From the NCBI GenBank assembly GCA_025936995.1, contig JAICSH010000001.1:50394-114393 (forward strand): a DNA stretch of 64,000 nt. The letters run 5' to 3'. Made by a program: the position numbers and the translations under genes. The DNA is from Thermoleophilia bacterium. Lineage in GTDB: Bacteria; Actinomycetota; Thermoleophilia; Gaiellales; Gaiellaceae. The notes below the pieces were generated by a model, which did no database searches, had not been told where the DNA came from, and was given only the letters and a program-made list of their open reading frames with translations. This document shows positions 42,828-51,051 of the stretch, in pieces. Each line of letters begins with the position of its first letter. The first letter of the stretch is position 1.

Positions 42828-45344
42828 ATGGCCTCCATGCGCACGACGGCCGAGCTGCGGGAGGGGTTCCAGGCGTTCTTCGAGGAGAAGGGGCACCTGC
42901 GCTGCCCGTCGGCGTCGCTGATCCCGCGGGCCGACGACCGCTCGACACTCCTCATCTCGGCGGGGATGCAGCCTCAGATGCCGTTCTTCCTCGGCCGCGA
43001 GGCGCCTCCGGCTCCGCTGACGACGATCTGCCAGAAGGTCTTCCGCACGGTCGACATCGACACCGTCGGGCTCGACACGTATCACCTCACGTTCTTCGAG
43101 ATGCTCGGCAACTTCTCGTTCGGGCAGTACTTCAAGGAAGGCGCGATCGAGTACGCGACCGAGTACATGCAGGAGCGCCTGAAGCTCGACTGGGACCGCG
43201 TGTGGGTGAGCGTGCACGCCGGTGACCCCGGCCTGAAGCTCGGCCCCGACGAGGAGGCGATCGGCCTCTGGGAGCGGATCGGGATGCCGGCGGAGCGGAT
43301 CGTCCCGCTGCCGTCGTCCGAGAACTTCTGGTCGGTCGGCGGCCCGGGGCCGTGCGGGCCGGACTCCGAGATGTACTGGGACTGGGGAGAGGAGACCGGC
43401 TGCGGCGCCGACGACTGCCTGCCGGGTTGCACGCGCTGCGAGCGGTTCCTCGAGATCGGGAACCTCGTCTTCATGTCGTACGAGCTGCACCCCGACGGCA
43501 CGCTCACCGACCTCCCGAGCAAGAACATCGACACCGGCTGGGGGCTCGAACGGGTTGCGCGAGTCGTGCAGGACGTCGCGTCCGTGTACGACACCGACGG
43601 CTACCAGCTGATCATGGACTGGGTCGCCGAGCAGTCGGGCGTCGCGTACGGCGGCTCCCAGGACGCCACGAAGGCGCATCGCGTGCTCGCCGACCACGGA
43701 CGCGGGATGACGTTCATCGCCGCGGAGGGTGTGACGCCCACCAACGAGGGGCGCGGCTACGTCCTGCGCCGCATCGTCCGGCGTGCGGCGCAGCACGGGC
43801 TGCGGATCGGCATGAAGCCGCCGTTCCTGCCCGGCCTTGCCGACGTCGTGATCGAGCAGATGGGGCCGGCGTATCCGGAGCTCGTCGAGCACCGCGACGA
43901 GATCCATCGCGTGCTCGCGGCCGAGGAGGTGCGCTTCGGCGAGACGCTCGAGCGCGGGATGGCGATCTTCGAGGAGGCGACGGCCAAGGGCGAGATCACC
44001 GGCGACGACGCCTTCGAGCTCCAGGCGACGTACGGCTTCCCGATCGAGCTTACGCAGGAGCTCGCGCGCGAGCGCGGCCTCGCCGTGAACGAGGAGGAGT
44101 ACGACCGGCTGATGGAGCAGCACCGCGTCGTGTCGCGCCAGGGAGGCACGGCGCGCTACGAGCCCCGTTTCACCGGCGCGCCCCGGACGGAGTTCGTGGG
44201 CTACGAGCAGCTCGACGTCCGGACCGCGATCACGGCGTACGCCGACCTCGGCGACGGCTACTTCCAGGTCAAGCTCGCCGAGTCACCGTTCTATCCGGAG
44301 GGCGGCGGCCAGGTGACCGACGCCGGCCGGCTCGAGAAGGACGACGGCTCGCATGCCGACCTCGTCGAGGCGCTGCGACTCGAGAACGACCAGGAGCTCG
44401 TGTTTATGGGCGAGGGCTTCGCGGACGGGGACCGCGTCCGTGCCGTCGTGCCGTGGAACGTCCGCTATCCGACGATGGCGAACCACACGGCAACGCACCT
44501 CCTCCACAAGGTGCTGCAGGAGGTGCTAGGCGACCACGTCCGCCAGGCGGGATCGGCGGTGCGGCCCGACAAGCTCCGCTTCGACTTCACGCACTCTGCT
44601 GCGCTCACCCCGGAGGAGCGCGCCGACGTCGAGCGGCGCGTGAACGAGCACGTCTTCGCGAACCTGCCCGTTCGGATCTTCGAGACGCCGCTGTCGGAGG
44701 CGCGGAACCTCGGCGCGACGATGCTCTTCGGCGAGAAGTACGGCGACGTGGTGCGCGTCGTCGACGTGGACGGCTGGTCGATCGAGCTCTGCGGCGGCAC
44801 GCACGTGGGCTCGACCGCGCAGATCGGGCCGTTCGCGATCACGCGCGAGCAGGCGGTCGGCGCCGGCTCGCGCCGCATCGAGGCCGTCACCGCGGGTGAG
44901 GCGTTCGCGCTGCTGCACGAGCGGGCACGTGAGGCGGATGCGCTGCGCGGCGAGCTCGAGCAGGCGAGGAAGGAGACGAAGCGGCCGCAGCAGGCCGAGC
45001 AGACGGAGATCGTCTCCCAGGACAAGGAGGGCGACGTCCTGCTCGTCGAGGTGAAGAGCCTCAAAGGCGGCCCGTTGCGCGACTTCTCGGACCGGATTCG
45101 CCAGCGGGAGAAGGCCGGCGGCGCGATCGTCGCGTCGCGCGACGACGGGCGTGTGTTCCTCGTCGTCAACTTCGACGAGTCGCTCGTCGCGCGCGGCCTC
45201 GACGCCGTGCAGGTCGTGCGCGAGCTGGGCAGGCACATCGGCGGCGGTGGGGGAGGCAAGCCGACGCTCGCGGAGGCCGGGGGGAAGAACCCGGACGGGA
45301 TCGCCGACGCGTTCGCTGCCGCGAAGACCCTCGTCGCCCCGTGA
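42828..45344 (+). CDS. alaS: Alanyl-tRNA synthetase
   Basis: 838 residues (start may instead be the ATG at 42837). Class II core: FQAFFEEKGHLRCPSASLIP, FLGREAPPAPLTTICQKVFR, FFEMLGNFSFGQYFKEGAIE. The editing domain has HTATHLLHKVLQ and CGGTHVGST metal motifs. The C-terminal C-Ala domain is present but short (ends GGGGGGKPTLAEAGGKNPDG). Slightly shorter than the usual 870-880 residues. First gene of alaS-ruvX-mltG-aroE, a common actinobacterial order. Confidence 0.97.
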   Translation: MASMRTTAELREGFQAFFEEKGHLRCPSASLIPRADDRSTLLISAGMQPQMPFFLGREAPPAPLTTICQKVFRTVDIDTVGLDTYHLTFFEMLGNFSFGQYFKEGAIEYATEYMQERLKLDWDRVWVSVHAGDPGLKLGPDEEAIGLWERIGMPAERIVPLPSSENFWSVGGPGPCGPDSEMYWDWGEETGCGADDCLPGCTRCERFLEIGNLVFMSYELHPDGTLTDLPSKNIDTGWGLERVARVVQDVASVYDTDGYQLIMDWVAEQSGVAYGGSQDATKAHRVLADHGRGMTFIAAEGVTPTNEGRGYVLRRIVRRAAQHGLRIGMKPPFLPGLADVVIEQMGPAYPELVEHRDEIHRVLAAEEVRFGETLERGMAIFEEATAKGEITGDDAFELQATYGFPIELTQELARERGLAVNEEEYDRLMEQHRVVSRQGGTARYEPRFTGAPRTEFVGYEQLDVRTAITAYADLGDGYFQVKLAESPFYPEGGGQVTDAGRLEKDDGSHADLVEALRLENDQELVFMGEGFADGDRVRAVVPWNVRYPTMANHTATHLLHKVLQEVLGDHVRQAGSAVRPDKLRFDFTHSAALTPEERADVERRVNEHVFANLPVRIFETPLSEARNLGATMLFGEKYGDVVRVVDVDGWSIELCGGTHVGSTAQIGPFAITREQAVGAGSRRIEAVTAGEAFALLHERAREADALRGELEQARKETKRPQQAEQTEIVSQDKEGDVLLVEVKSLKGGPLRDFSDRIRQREKAGGAIVASRDDGRVFLVVNFDESLVARGLDAVQVVRELGRHIGGGGGGKPTLAEAGGKNPDGIADAFAAAKTLVAP

Positions 45345-45354
45345 AGATGCCCGC

Positions 45355-45747
45355 GTGAAGGTGCTGGCGCTCGACTACGGCTCCGCTCGCACCGGGGTCG
45401 CGGTCTCCGACCCGACCGGCACGCTCGCCCGCCCGCTCGGCATCGTCGAGAAGGCGGGAAGCGAGCCCGGTCTCGCCGAGCTCGCCCGGCTCGCGCGCGA
45501 GGAGGAGGCCGAGCGTGTCGTCGTGGGTCTCCCGCTGACGATGCGCGGCGTGCGCGGCGAGCAGGCCGCCGAGACCGAGCGGTTCGTCGAGGCGCTTCGC
45601 CGTGTCGTCGACGTTCCCGTCGAGCTGTTCGACGAGCGCTTCACGACGGACCTGGCCCAGCAGACCGGTGGGGCGGCGCCGGAGGATGCGCTCGCCGCGG
45701 CACATCTCCTGTCGACGTATCTCGAGTGGTGCGCGGCGCGGTCGTAG
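45355..45747 (+). CDS. ruvX: Putative Holliday junction resolvase / pre-16S rRNA nuclease YqgF
   Basis: 130 residues from GTG at 45355. The RNase H-like fold has the first Asp in VLALDYGSARTGVAVSDP, then VVVGLPLTMRGVRGEQAAET, VELFDERFTTDLAQQ with the catalytic Glu, and DALAAAHLLSTYLE with the final Asp. YqgF matures the 5' end of 16S rRNA and has been proposed to resolve junctions. It follows alaS after 10 bases and overlaps the next gene, mltG, by 22 bases. Confidence 0.92.
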   Translation: MKVLALDYGSARTGVAVSDPTGTLARPLGIVEKAGSEPGLAELARLAREEEAERVVVGLPLTMRGVRGEQAAETERFVEALRRVVDVPVELFDERFTTDLAQQTGGAAPEDALAAAHLLSTYLEWCAARS

Positions 45748-46550
45748 GAGCCTGCGCCGTTCTCCTCTCGGCCGCGGTCGCGGGCTGCGGCGGGGGAGAG
45801 GCGGCGAATCCGCCCACGACGACGATCCGGCAGCTGCGGCAGTTCAGGATCGTCTTCCCGGAGGGCTACACGCGCGCGAAGATGGCCGACCGCGTGGGCG
45901 TGGTGGTGAAGATCGCCGAGCACGAGTCGCACCGCAAGGTGAAGCTCTCCCAGAAGGCGTACCTCGCGGCGACCGCGAAGCCGCGGCTCGTCGACGGCTT
46001 CGGAGCCAAACGGCTGCCGCTGGAGGGTTTCCTCTTCCCGGACACGTACGACTTCGACCGCGCCTCGACGTCCGGACAGCTCGTGACCGGGCAGCTCCAG
46101 GAGTTCGCCTCGAAGTGGGGGGCGCTGAACCTGTCGTACGCGCGGAGCAAGAACCTCACGCCGTACGACGTCCTCACGATCGCGTCGATGGTCGAGGGCG
46201 AGGCGCAGGTGCCGAAGGAGCGCCCGCTCGTCGCCGCGGTCATCTACAACCGCCTCCACGCCCACATGCCGCTCGGGATCGACGCGACGCTTCGCTACGG
46301 GCTGCACATCCCGCCGACGCAGTCGCTCACCCAGTCGGAGCTGCACAACCAGACGCCGTACAACACGCGGGTGCACGACGGCCTTCCGCCGACGCCGATC
46401 AACAACCCGGGCCTCGCGGCGATCGACGCCGCGGCGCATCCGGCGCACGTCGACTACCTCTACTTCGTCCGCAAGCCCGATCACCGCCATCACTACTTCA
46501 CGGCGAGCTACCAGGATTTCCTCCAGCACGAGGCTGCTTACGGGTATTGA
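45726..46550 (+). CDS. mltG: Endolytic transglycosylase MltG, lipoprotein-like
   Basis: 274 residues. MltG (YceG-like) cuts nascent peptidoglycan strands. The catalytic Glu is in TIASMVEGEAQVPKERPLVA, with VIYNRLHAHMPLGIDATLRY and YNTRVHDGLPPTPINNPGLA downstream. Instead of one N-terminal membrane helix, the start reads GACAVLLSAAVAGC, a signal peptide with a VAGC lipobox, so lipid attachment at that Cys is predicted. The LysM-like part before the catalytic domain is reduced, and total length is about 60 residues less than usual. Starts inside ruvX; its stop overlaps aroE. Confidence 0.9.
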   Translation: MVRGAVVGACAVLLSAAVAGCGGGEAANPPTTTIRQLRQFRIVFPEGYTRAKMADRVGVVVKIAEHESHRKVKLSQKAYLAATAKPRLVDGFGAKRLPLEGFLFPDTYDFDRASTSGQLVTGQLQEFASKWGALNLSYARSKNLTPYDVLTIASMVEGEAQVPKERPLVAAVIYNRLHAHMPLGIDATLRYGLHIPPTQSLTQSELHNQTPYNTRVHDGLPPTPINNPGLAAIDAAAHPAHVDYLYFVRKPDHRHHYFTASYQDFLQHEAAYGY

Positions 46551-47187
46551 GGTCGCGCTGCTCGGCCATCCGGTGGCGCACTCGCTGTCGCCCCGGATGC
46601 AGAACGCGGCGTTCGCCGCGGCCGGGCTCGACTGGGAGTACGTCCTGCGCGACGTCTCGCCGGAGGAGCTCGAGGCCGCTGTGCTGGCGGTGGAGTACGC
46701 CAACGTCACGGCTCCGTACAAGCTCGACGCGGCCGGGATCCTGGGCAGCGATCTGCCGTCGGTGAACACGATCGTCCGCGGGGAGGGCGCCTCGACGGAC
46801 GCGGCGATCCTCGAGCACGTCGGGGATGTGGGCGTCGCGGCGATCGTCGGCGACGGTGGCGCGGCGGCGGCGTTCCGGCACGTGTTGCCCGGGGCGCGTG
46901 TCTTCTCCCGTCGCGGCGAGTGGCCGCCGGACATCCGCGACGCCGATCTCGTGATCCACGCGACACCGGTGCGGGACGAGGTGCTGTTCGAGCTAGGGAA
47001 GGGGCAGACGCTCGTCGACCTCCCGTATCCGCGCACGGCGACGGCGGAGGCGGCCGCCGCGGTAGGGGCGCGAGTCCTCGACGGGCTCGAGGTGCTCGTC
47101 GCGCAGGGCGCCGCGAGCTTCGAGCTCTGGACGGGCCACGAGCCGCCCGTCGACGCGATGCGGGAGGCCGTAGGCTTGAGCGCGTGA
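46546..47187 (+). CDS. aroE: Shikimate dehydrogenase, short form
   Basis: About 213 residues. Reduces 3-dehydroshikimate with NADPH. EVALLGHPVAHSLSPRMQNA contains the shikimate-binding Ser-x-Ser, NVTAPYK holds the catalytic Lys, and STDAAIL the Asp. The NADP part (VAAIVGDGGAAAAFRHVLP) is much reduced, leaving the protein about 55 residues below the normal 270. Homology begins right after an ATT at 46546, which overlaps the mltG stop; no ATG, GTG or TTG is in frame there. A GTG at 46573 would remove the first strand. The start is therefore uncertain. Confidence 0.85.
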   Translation: MEVALLGHPVAHSLSPRMQNAAFAAAGLDWEYVLRDVSPEELEAAVLAVEYANVTAPYKLDAAGILGSDLPSVNTIVRGEGASTDAAILEHVGDVGVAAIVGDGGAAAAFRHVLPGARVFSRRGEWPPDIRDADLVIHATPVRDEVLFELGKGQTLVDLPYPRTATAEAAAAVGARVLDGLEVLVAQGAASFELWTGHEPPVDAMREAVGLSA

Positions 47188-47801
47188 GCTCGAGCTTCGT
47201 CCAGATATTCGGAGGGAGCGGCGACGGGGAGGCGCCCGAAGAGCACGAGCAGCCGATCTGGCTCGGCCCGCCCGAGGACGAGCTCGGCGTGGCGACTCCG
47301 CTCAATGTCGTCGTCGGGCGTTCGGAGCGGGCGGCCGTGGCCGTCACGCAGGCGACGTCGTTCACGAATGGGCTGACGCTCTCGTTTCGCGGCCAGGCGC
47401 GCGAGCTCGACAGGCGGACGGCCCAGACGCTTTTTCACGAACAGCATCCGTTCGGGCTCGGCGAAGAGGATCTGCCGGATGGCTTCCTCCGCCTGGGTGT
47501 GGAGCTGCCGGGAGGGGCAAAAGCGTCGAACATCGGCGGACGGCCACCGTTCGGAGCAGACGAGCGGGAGGGGCCGGTCTTCATCCATCGCGGTGGGAGC
47601 AGCGGCGGGCATGGCCGGCACGACCATGTGACGATGAACCACGACTACTGGATCTGGCCGCTGCCCGAGCCGGGGACGATCCGCATCTCGTGCGAATGGC
47701 CGTTGCTCGGGCTCTCCCTGTCGACGGTCGAGATCGACGGCGCTGAGCTGGTTGCCGCCGCAGCACGCGTGACATCGTTGTGGGATGCACCCTCGGATTG
47801 A
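47184..47801 (+). CDS. Conserved hypothetical protein
   Basis: 205 residues from a GTG overlapping the aroE stop. It begins FVQIFGGSGDGEAPEEHEQP and contains PPEDELGVATPLNVVVGRSE, LSFRGQARELDRRTAQTLFH, and the later WIWPLPEPGTIRISCEWPLL, ending in ELVAAAARVTSLWDAP. The pattern is that of a compact beta-rich soluble protein. I recall similar proteins in actinobacteria without an assigned function. No active-site motif is visible. Within the aro cluster it appears co-translated with aroE. Confidence 0.65.
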   Translation: MSSSFVQIFGGSGDGEAPEEHEQPIWLGPPEDELGVATPLNVVVGRSERAAVAVTQATSFTNGLTLSFRGQARELDRRTAQTLFHEQHPFGLGEEDLPDGFLRLGVELPGGAKASNIGGRPPFGADEREGPVFIHRGGSSGGHGRHDHVTMNHDYWIWPLPEPGTIRISCEWPLLGLSLSTVEIDGAELVAAAARVTSLWDAPSD

Positions 47802-47833
47802 CCTGAGGCCACGACGGGCATAGAACCACCACG

Positions 47834-48154
47834 ATGCGCCGCTGCCACGCATGCGGGAGAGGAGTGCAGGACGAGTTCCGCTTCTGTCCGCACTGCGGCA
47901 AGTCGCAGCGGACGAAGATCGTCGAGTACTTCCGCGGACATCCGGACCTCGGCGACGGCGGGCTTCGCGTCTCGGTCTACCTGACGGAGCCGCGGCACGC
48001 GCGCATCAGCGTCTGGCGCGGCGACGAGGCGCAGGCTGCGATCTCGCTCGACCCGCGCGAGTCGGGCCGGCTCGGCCGGTTCCTCCTCTCCTCGACGACG
48101 CACGGGCACGAGAGCCTGGCGTCGCGGGTGTCGAGAGCGCTCTCGCGCCTGTAG
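47834..48154 (+). CDS. Small zinc-ribbon protein
   Basis: 106 residues. The N-terminus is a zinc ribbon with two CxxC knuckles (RRCHACGRGVQDEFRFCPHC). The rest (DGGLRVSVYLTEPRHARISV onward) is a basic beta-rich part, ending SRVSRALSRL. Such small ribbons bind nucleic acid or act as adaptors. It sits 19 bases before aroC and is probably in the same transcript. Confidence 0.7.
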   Translation: MRRCHACGRGVQDEFRFCPHCGKSQRTKIVEYFRGHPDLGDGGLRVSVYLTEPRHARISVWRGDEAQAAISLDPRESGRLGRFLLSSTTHGHESLASRVSRALSRL

Positions 48155-48173
48155 GCGCACTACGCTCTCCGCC

Positions 48174-49259
48174 ATGACGCTCGAGCTGGCAACGGCCGGC
48201 GAGTCGCACGGGCCTGCGCTCGTCGCGATCGTCTCCGGGCTGCCTGCGGGTCTCGTTCTGGAGAAGGACGCGATCGACGCCGACCTGCGCCGCCGGCAAC
48301 AGGGATACGGCCGCTCTCCGCGACAGCAGATCGAGACGGACGAGGTCGAGGTGCTCGCAGGTCTCCGGCACGGCCGCACGCTCGGCACGCCGCTCGCGCT
48401 CGTCGTCCGCAACCGCGACCACAAGAACTGGGCGTGGGGAATGAGTCCCTGGCCGTCCGAGGGGGAGCCGGAGGGAAAGGGCACCAAGCCGGTCACGCTT
48501 CCGCGCCCGGGTCACGCCGACCTCGCCGGCGCGCAGAAGTACGGTCTCGCAGACGTCCGCGACGCTCTCGAGCGTGCGTCGGCGCGGCACACGGCGGCCC
48601 ACGTCGCGGCTGGAGCCGTGGCGAAGGCGCTCCTCCGCGAGATCGGGGTCGAAGTGGCCGGCCTGGCGCTGGCGGAGGCGGGAGCGGATCCCGCGGCCGT
48701 GGACGAGGCGCGGAAGGATCGCGACACCCTCGGCGGACGCGTCGAGGTGCGGGCGCGGGGCGTTCCACCGGGCCTCGGCTCGTACGCGCGGCGCGAGGAC
48801 CGGCTCGACGCGCGACTGGCGGCGGCGCTCGTGGGCATCCAGGCGGTGAAGGGCGTCGAGATCGGCGACGGCTTCGCGCTCACGGGCCTGCGCGGCTCGG
48901 AGGCGCACGACGAGATCGTGCGCGACGAGCGCGGGCTCTACCGGGAGACGAACCGGGCCGGCGGGATCGAGGGCGGGGTCTCGAACGGGGAGGAGATCGT
49001 CGTTCGCGCCGCGATGAAGCCGCTGCCGACGCTGATGCGCCCGCTTCGCTCCGTCGACCTCGACAGCAGCGAGGCGGGCGAGGCGCTCGTCGAACGGAGC
49101 GACGTCTCGGCCGTCGAGGCCCTCGCGGTCGTCGCGGAGGCAGCGGTTGCGTGGGAGCTGGCGCGCGCGGCGCGGGAGAAGTTCGGCGGCGACGCAGTCG
49201 GCGACTTCGTCGCGGCGTTGCGCGCCTACGTGGAGCGGATCGACTGGGCACCCCGCTAG
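48174..49259 (+). CDS. aroC: Chorismate synthase
   Basis: 361 residues. Converts 5-enolpyruvylshikimate-3-phosphate to chorismate with reduced FMN. Motifs: LATAGESHGPALVAIVSGLP at the start, RRRQQGYGRSPRQQIETD, RASARHTAAHVAAGAVAKAL with the conserved His, GGIEGGVSNGEEIVVRAAMK and the SDVSAVEALAVVAEAAVAWE helix. Length matches the family. aroK-aroB follows directly, then aroQ, giving four steps of the shikimate pathway together with aroE. aroA and aroG/aroF are outside the window. Confidence 0.97.
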   Translation: MTLELATAGESHGPALVAIVSGLPAGLVLEKDAIDADLRRRQQGYGRSPRQQIETDEVEVLAGLRHGRTLGTPLALVVRNRDHKNWAWGMSPWPSEGEPEGKGTKPVTLPRPGHADLAGAQKYGLADVRDALERASARHTAAHVAAGAVAKALLREIGVEVAGLALAEAGADPAAVDEARKDRDTLGGRVEVRARGVPPGLGSYARREDRLDARLAAALVGIQAVKGVEIGDGFALTGLRGSEAHDEIVRDERGLYRETNRAGGIEGGVSNGEEIVVRAAMKPLPTLMRPLRSVDLDSSEAGEALVERSDVSAVEALAVVAEAAVAWELARAAREKFGGDAVGDFVAALRAYVERIDWAPR

Positions 49260-50623
49260 ACAAGCGCGTCGCGCTCGTCGGCTTCATGGGCGCCGGGAAG
49301 ACGACTGTCGCTCGGGAGCTGGGCCTGCCCGCGGTCGACTCCGACGACCTCGTCGAGGCCTCCTCCGGGAAGCCGATTCCCGAGATCTTCGGCGAGGAGG
49401 GCGAGGTCGCGTTCCGCGCGCTCGAAGAGCAGGCGATCGTGCTCGCACTCGGCGGCGGCGCCGTGACCTCCGCGGGGGTTCGCGACGCGCTCGGCGACAC
49501 GCTGACCGTCTGGCTCGACGTCGACGTCGACACGTGCTGGGAGCGCGTGCGCGACAGCGGGCGCCCGCTTGCGCAGGACGAGGCCGAGTTCCGCCGCCTG
49601 TTCGAGGAGCGGCGCCGCCTCTACGCGGAGGTCGCGGACGTCGTCGCGCGCGACGTCCACGACGTCGTCCTCGCCGTCGCCGGCGTCCATGTCGAGCGCG
49701 GAGCGGTGAAGCGGCTCGGCGAGCTCGTCCCCGGAGACGGCGCCGTCGCGCTCGTCTCGGATCCGCAGGTCGCGGGCATCCACGGCATGGACGCGCAGCT
49801 CGCGCTCGGGACGCGCCTCGCGGAGACGCACGAGCTGCCTCCCGGCGAGGAGGCGAAAACCCTCGCTGCGGCAGACCGGCTCTGGCAGGAGCTCCGCCTC
49901 GACCGGAGCGGGACGATCGTCGCGCTGGGCGGCGGCTGCACGACGGACGCTGCCGGCTTCGTCGCCGCGACCTACCTCCGCGGCGTCGAGTGGACGCCGG
50001 TGCCGACGAGCCTCGTCGCGCAGGTCGACGCGGCGATCGGCGGCAAGACCGCGATCGACCTCCCGCAGGGCAAGAACCTCGTCGGCGCCTTCCACTGGCC
50101 GGCGCGAACGGTCGTCGACCCGGCGCTGCTCGAGACGCTGCCCGAGCAGCAGCGACTCGAGGGGATGGCGGAGGTCGTCAAGGCCGGCCTCCTCGCAGGC
50201 GAGTCGTTCTGGGAGCTGCCCGACGACGAGCTCGTGCGCCGCTCGATCGCCTTCAAGGCAGCGATCTGCCTGCGCGATCCCGACGAGCGCGGTGAGCGGA
50301 CGCTGCTCAACCTCGGCCACACGTTCGCGCATGCGCTCGAAGCCGCGGCGGGCTACGAGGGGCTCACGCACGGACGCGCCGTCGCGCTCGGGCTCCTTGC
50401 AGCGTTGCGCCTGTCGGGCCGTGACACGGGCGTGGTCGAGGAGGTGCTGCGTCCCGAGCCGGCCCGCGTCGACCGCGAGCGCGCCTGGGAGGCGATGAAG
50501 CGGGACAAGAAGGCGCGCGGAGGTGTCCCGCGCCTCGTCCTCCTCGGCGCGGACGGGCCGGAGGCGGGCGTCGAGTTGCCGGAGGCGGAAATCCGTCGGG
50601 AACTCGATAGGTTGATCGCGTGA
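49259..50623 (+). CDS. aroKB: Shikimate kinase/3-dehydroquinate synthase fusion
   Basis: About 454 residues. Residues 1-150 are AroK: Walker A GFMGAGKTT, shikimate-binding Asp in AVDSDDLVEASSGKPIPEIF and GGGAVTS, then the LID Arg in SGRPLAQDEAEFRRLFEERR. Residues 155-454 are AroB: LPPGEEAKTLAAADRLW, VALGGGCTTDAAGFVAATYL, IGGKTAIDLPQGKNLVGAFH and NLGHTFAHALE with zinc ligands. AroKB fusions are known in Thermotoga. The frame has no ATG, GTG or TTG next to the AroK start; it opens just after the aroC stop, so the true start codon is unclear. A GTG about 35 codons upstream inside aroC is possible. Confidence 0.88.
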   Translation, partial: DKRVALVGFMGAGKTTVARELGLPAVDSDDLVEASSGKPIPEIFGEEGEVAFRALEEQAIVLALGGGAVTSAGVRDALGDTLTVWLDVDVDTCWERVRDSGRPLAQDEAEFRRLFEERRRLYAEVADVVARDVHDVVLAVAGVHVERGAVKRLGELVPGDGAVALVSDPQVAGIHGMDAQLALGTRLAETHELPPGEEAKTLAAADRLWQELRLDRSGTIVALGGGCTTDAAGFVAATYLRGVEWTPVPTSLVAQVDAAIGGKTAIDLPQGKNLVGAFHWPARTVVDPALLETLPEQQRLEGMAEVVKAGLLAGESFWELPDDELVRRSIAFKAAICLRDPDERGERTLLNLGHTFAHALEAAAGYEGLTHGRAVALGLLAALRLSGRDTGVVEEVLRPEPARVDRERAWEAMKRDKKARGGVPRLVLLGADGPEAGVELPEAEIRRELDRLIA

Positions 50624-51051
50624 GGATCTCCGTCCTCAACGGCGTGAACCTCAACATTCTCGGCCGTCGCGATCCGAGCCTCTACGGCGGGTTGTCGATC
50701 GCCGAGCTCGAGAGCCGCATCTACGGATGGGCGCGCGAGCTCGAGCTGACCGTCCAGTGCCGCCAGTCGAACGACGAAGGCGAGTACGTCAAGTGGTGTC
50801 ACGACGCCTACGACACCGTCGACGGGGTCGTCGTCAACCCCGCAGCCTGGACGCACTACGCGTGGGCGATCCACGACGCGCTCGAGTCGCTCACGATTCC
50901 GATCGTGGAGGTGCATCTCTCGAACGTCGACGAGCGTGACGAATGGCGGCGAAAGTCCGTCGTCACCGATCTCGTCGCCGCCCGCTTCGTCGGCCACGGA
51001 CCGGACGGCTACAAGATGGCCCTCGAGTATCTGAAGGAGCATTCGAAATGA
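50620..51051 (+). CDS. aroQ: Type II 3-dehydroquinate dehydratase
   Basis: 143 residues from GTG overlapping the aroKB stop. Type II dehydratase motifs: VLNGVNLNILGRRDPSLYGG with the catalytic Arg and Tyr, QSNDEGEYVKWCHDAYDTVD, VVVNPAAWTHYAWAIHDALE where the usual Tyr after the Pro-Gly/Ala is Trp, and VEVHLSNVDERDEWRRKSVV. Makes 3-dehydroshikimate for aroE. It forms dodecamers in known cases. The stop overlaps pepQ (ATGA). Confidence 0.93.
   Translation: MRISVLNGVNLNILGRRDPSLYGGLSIAELESRIYGWARELELTVQCRQSNDEGEYVKWCHDAYDTVDGVVVNPAAWTHYAWAIHDALESLTIPIVEVHLSNVDERDEWRRKSVVTDLVAARFVGHGPDGYKMALEYLKEHSK

Noticed and set aside
45375..47852. 825-codon minus-strand frame
   Set aside because: It covers ruvX, mltG and aroE, which have clear motifs on the plus strand; no domain is visible in the antisense protein.
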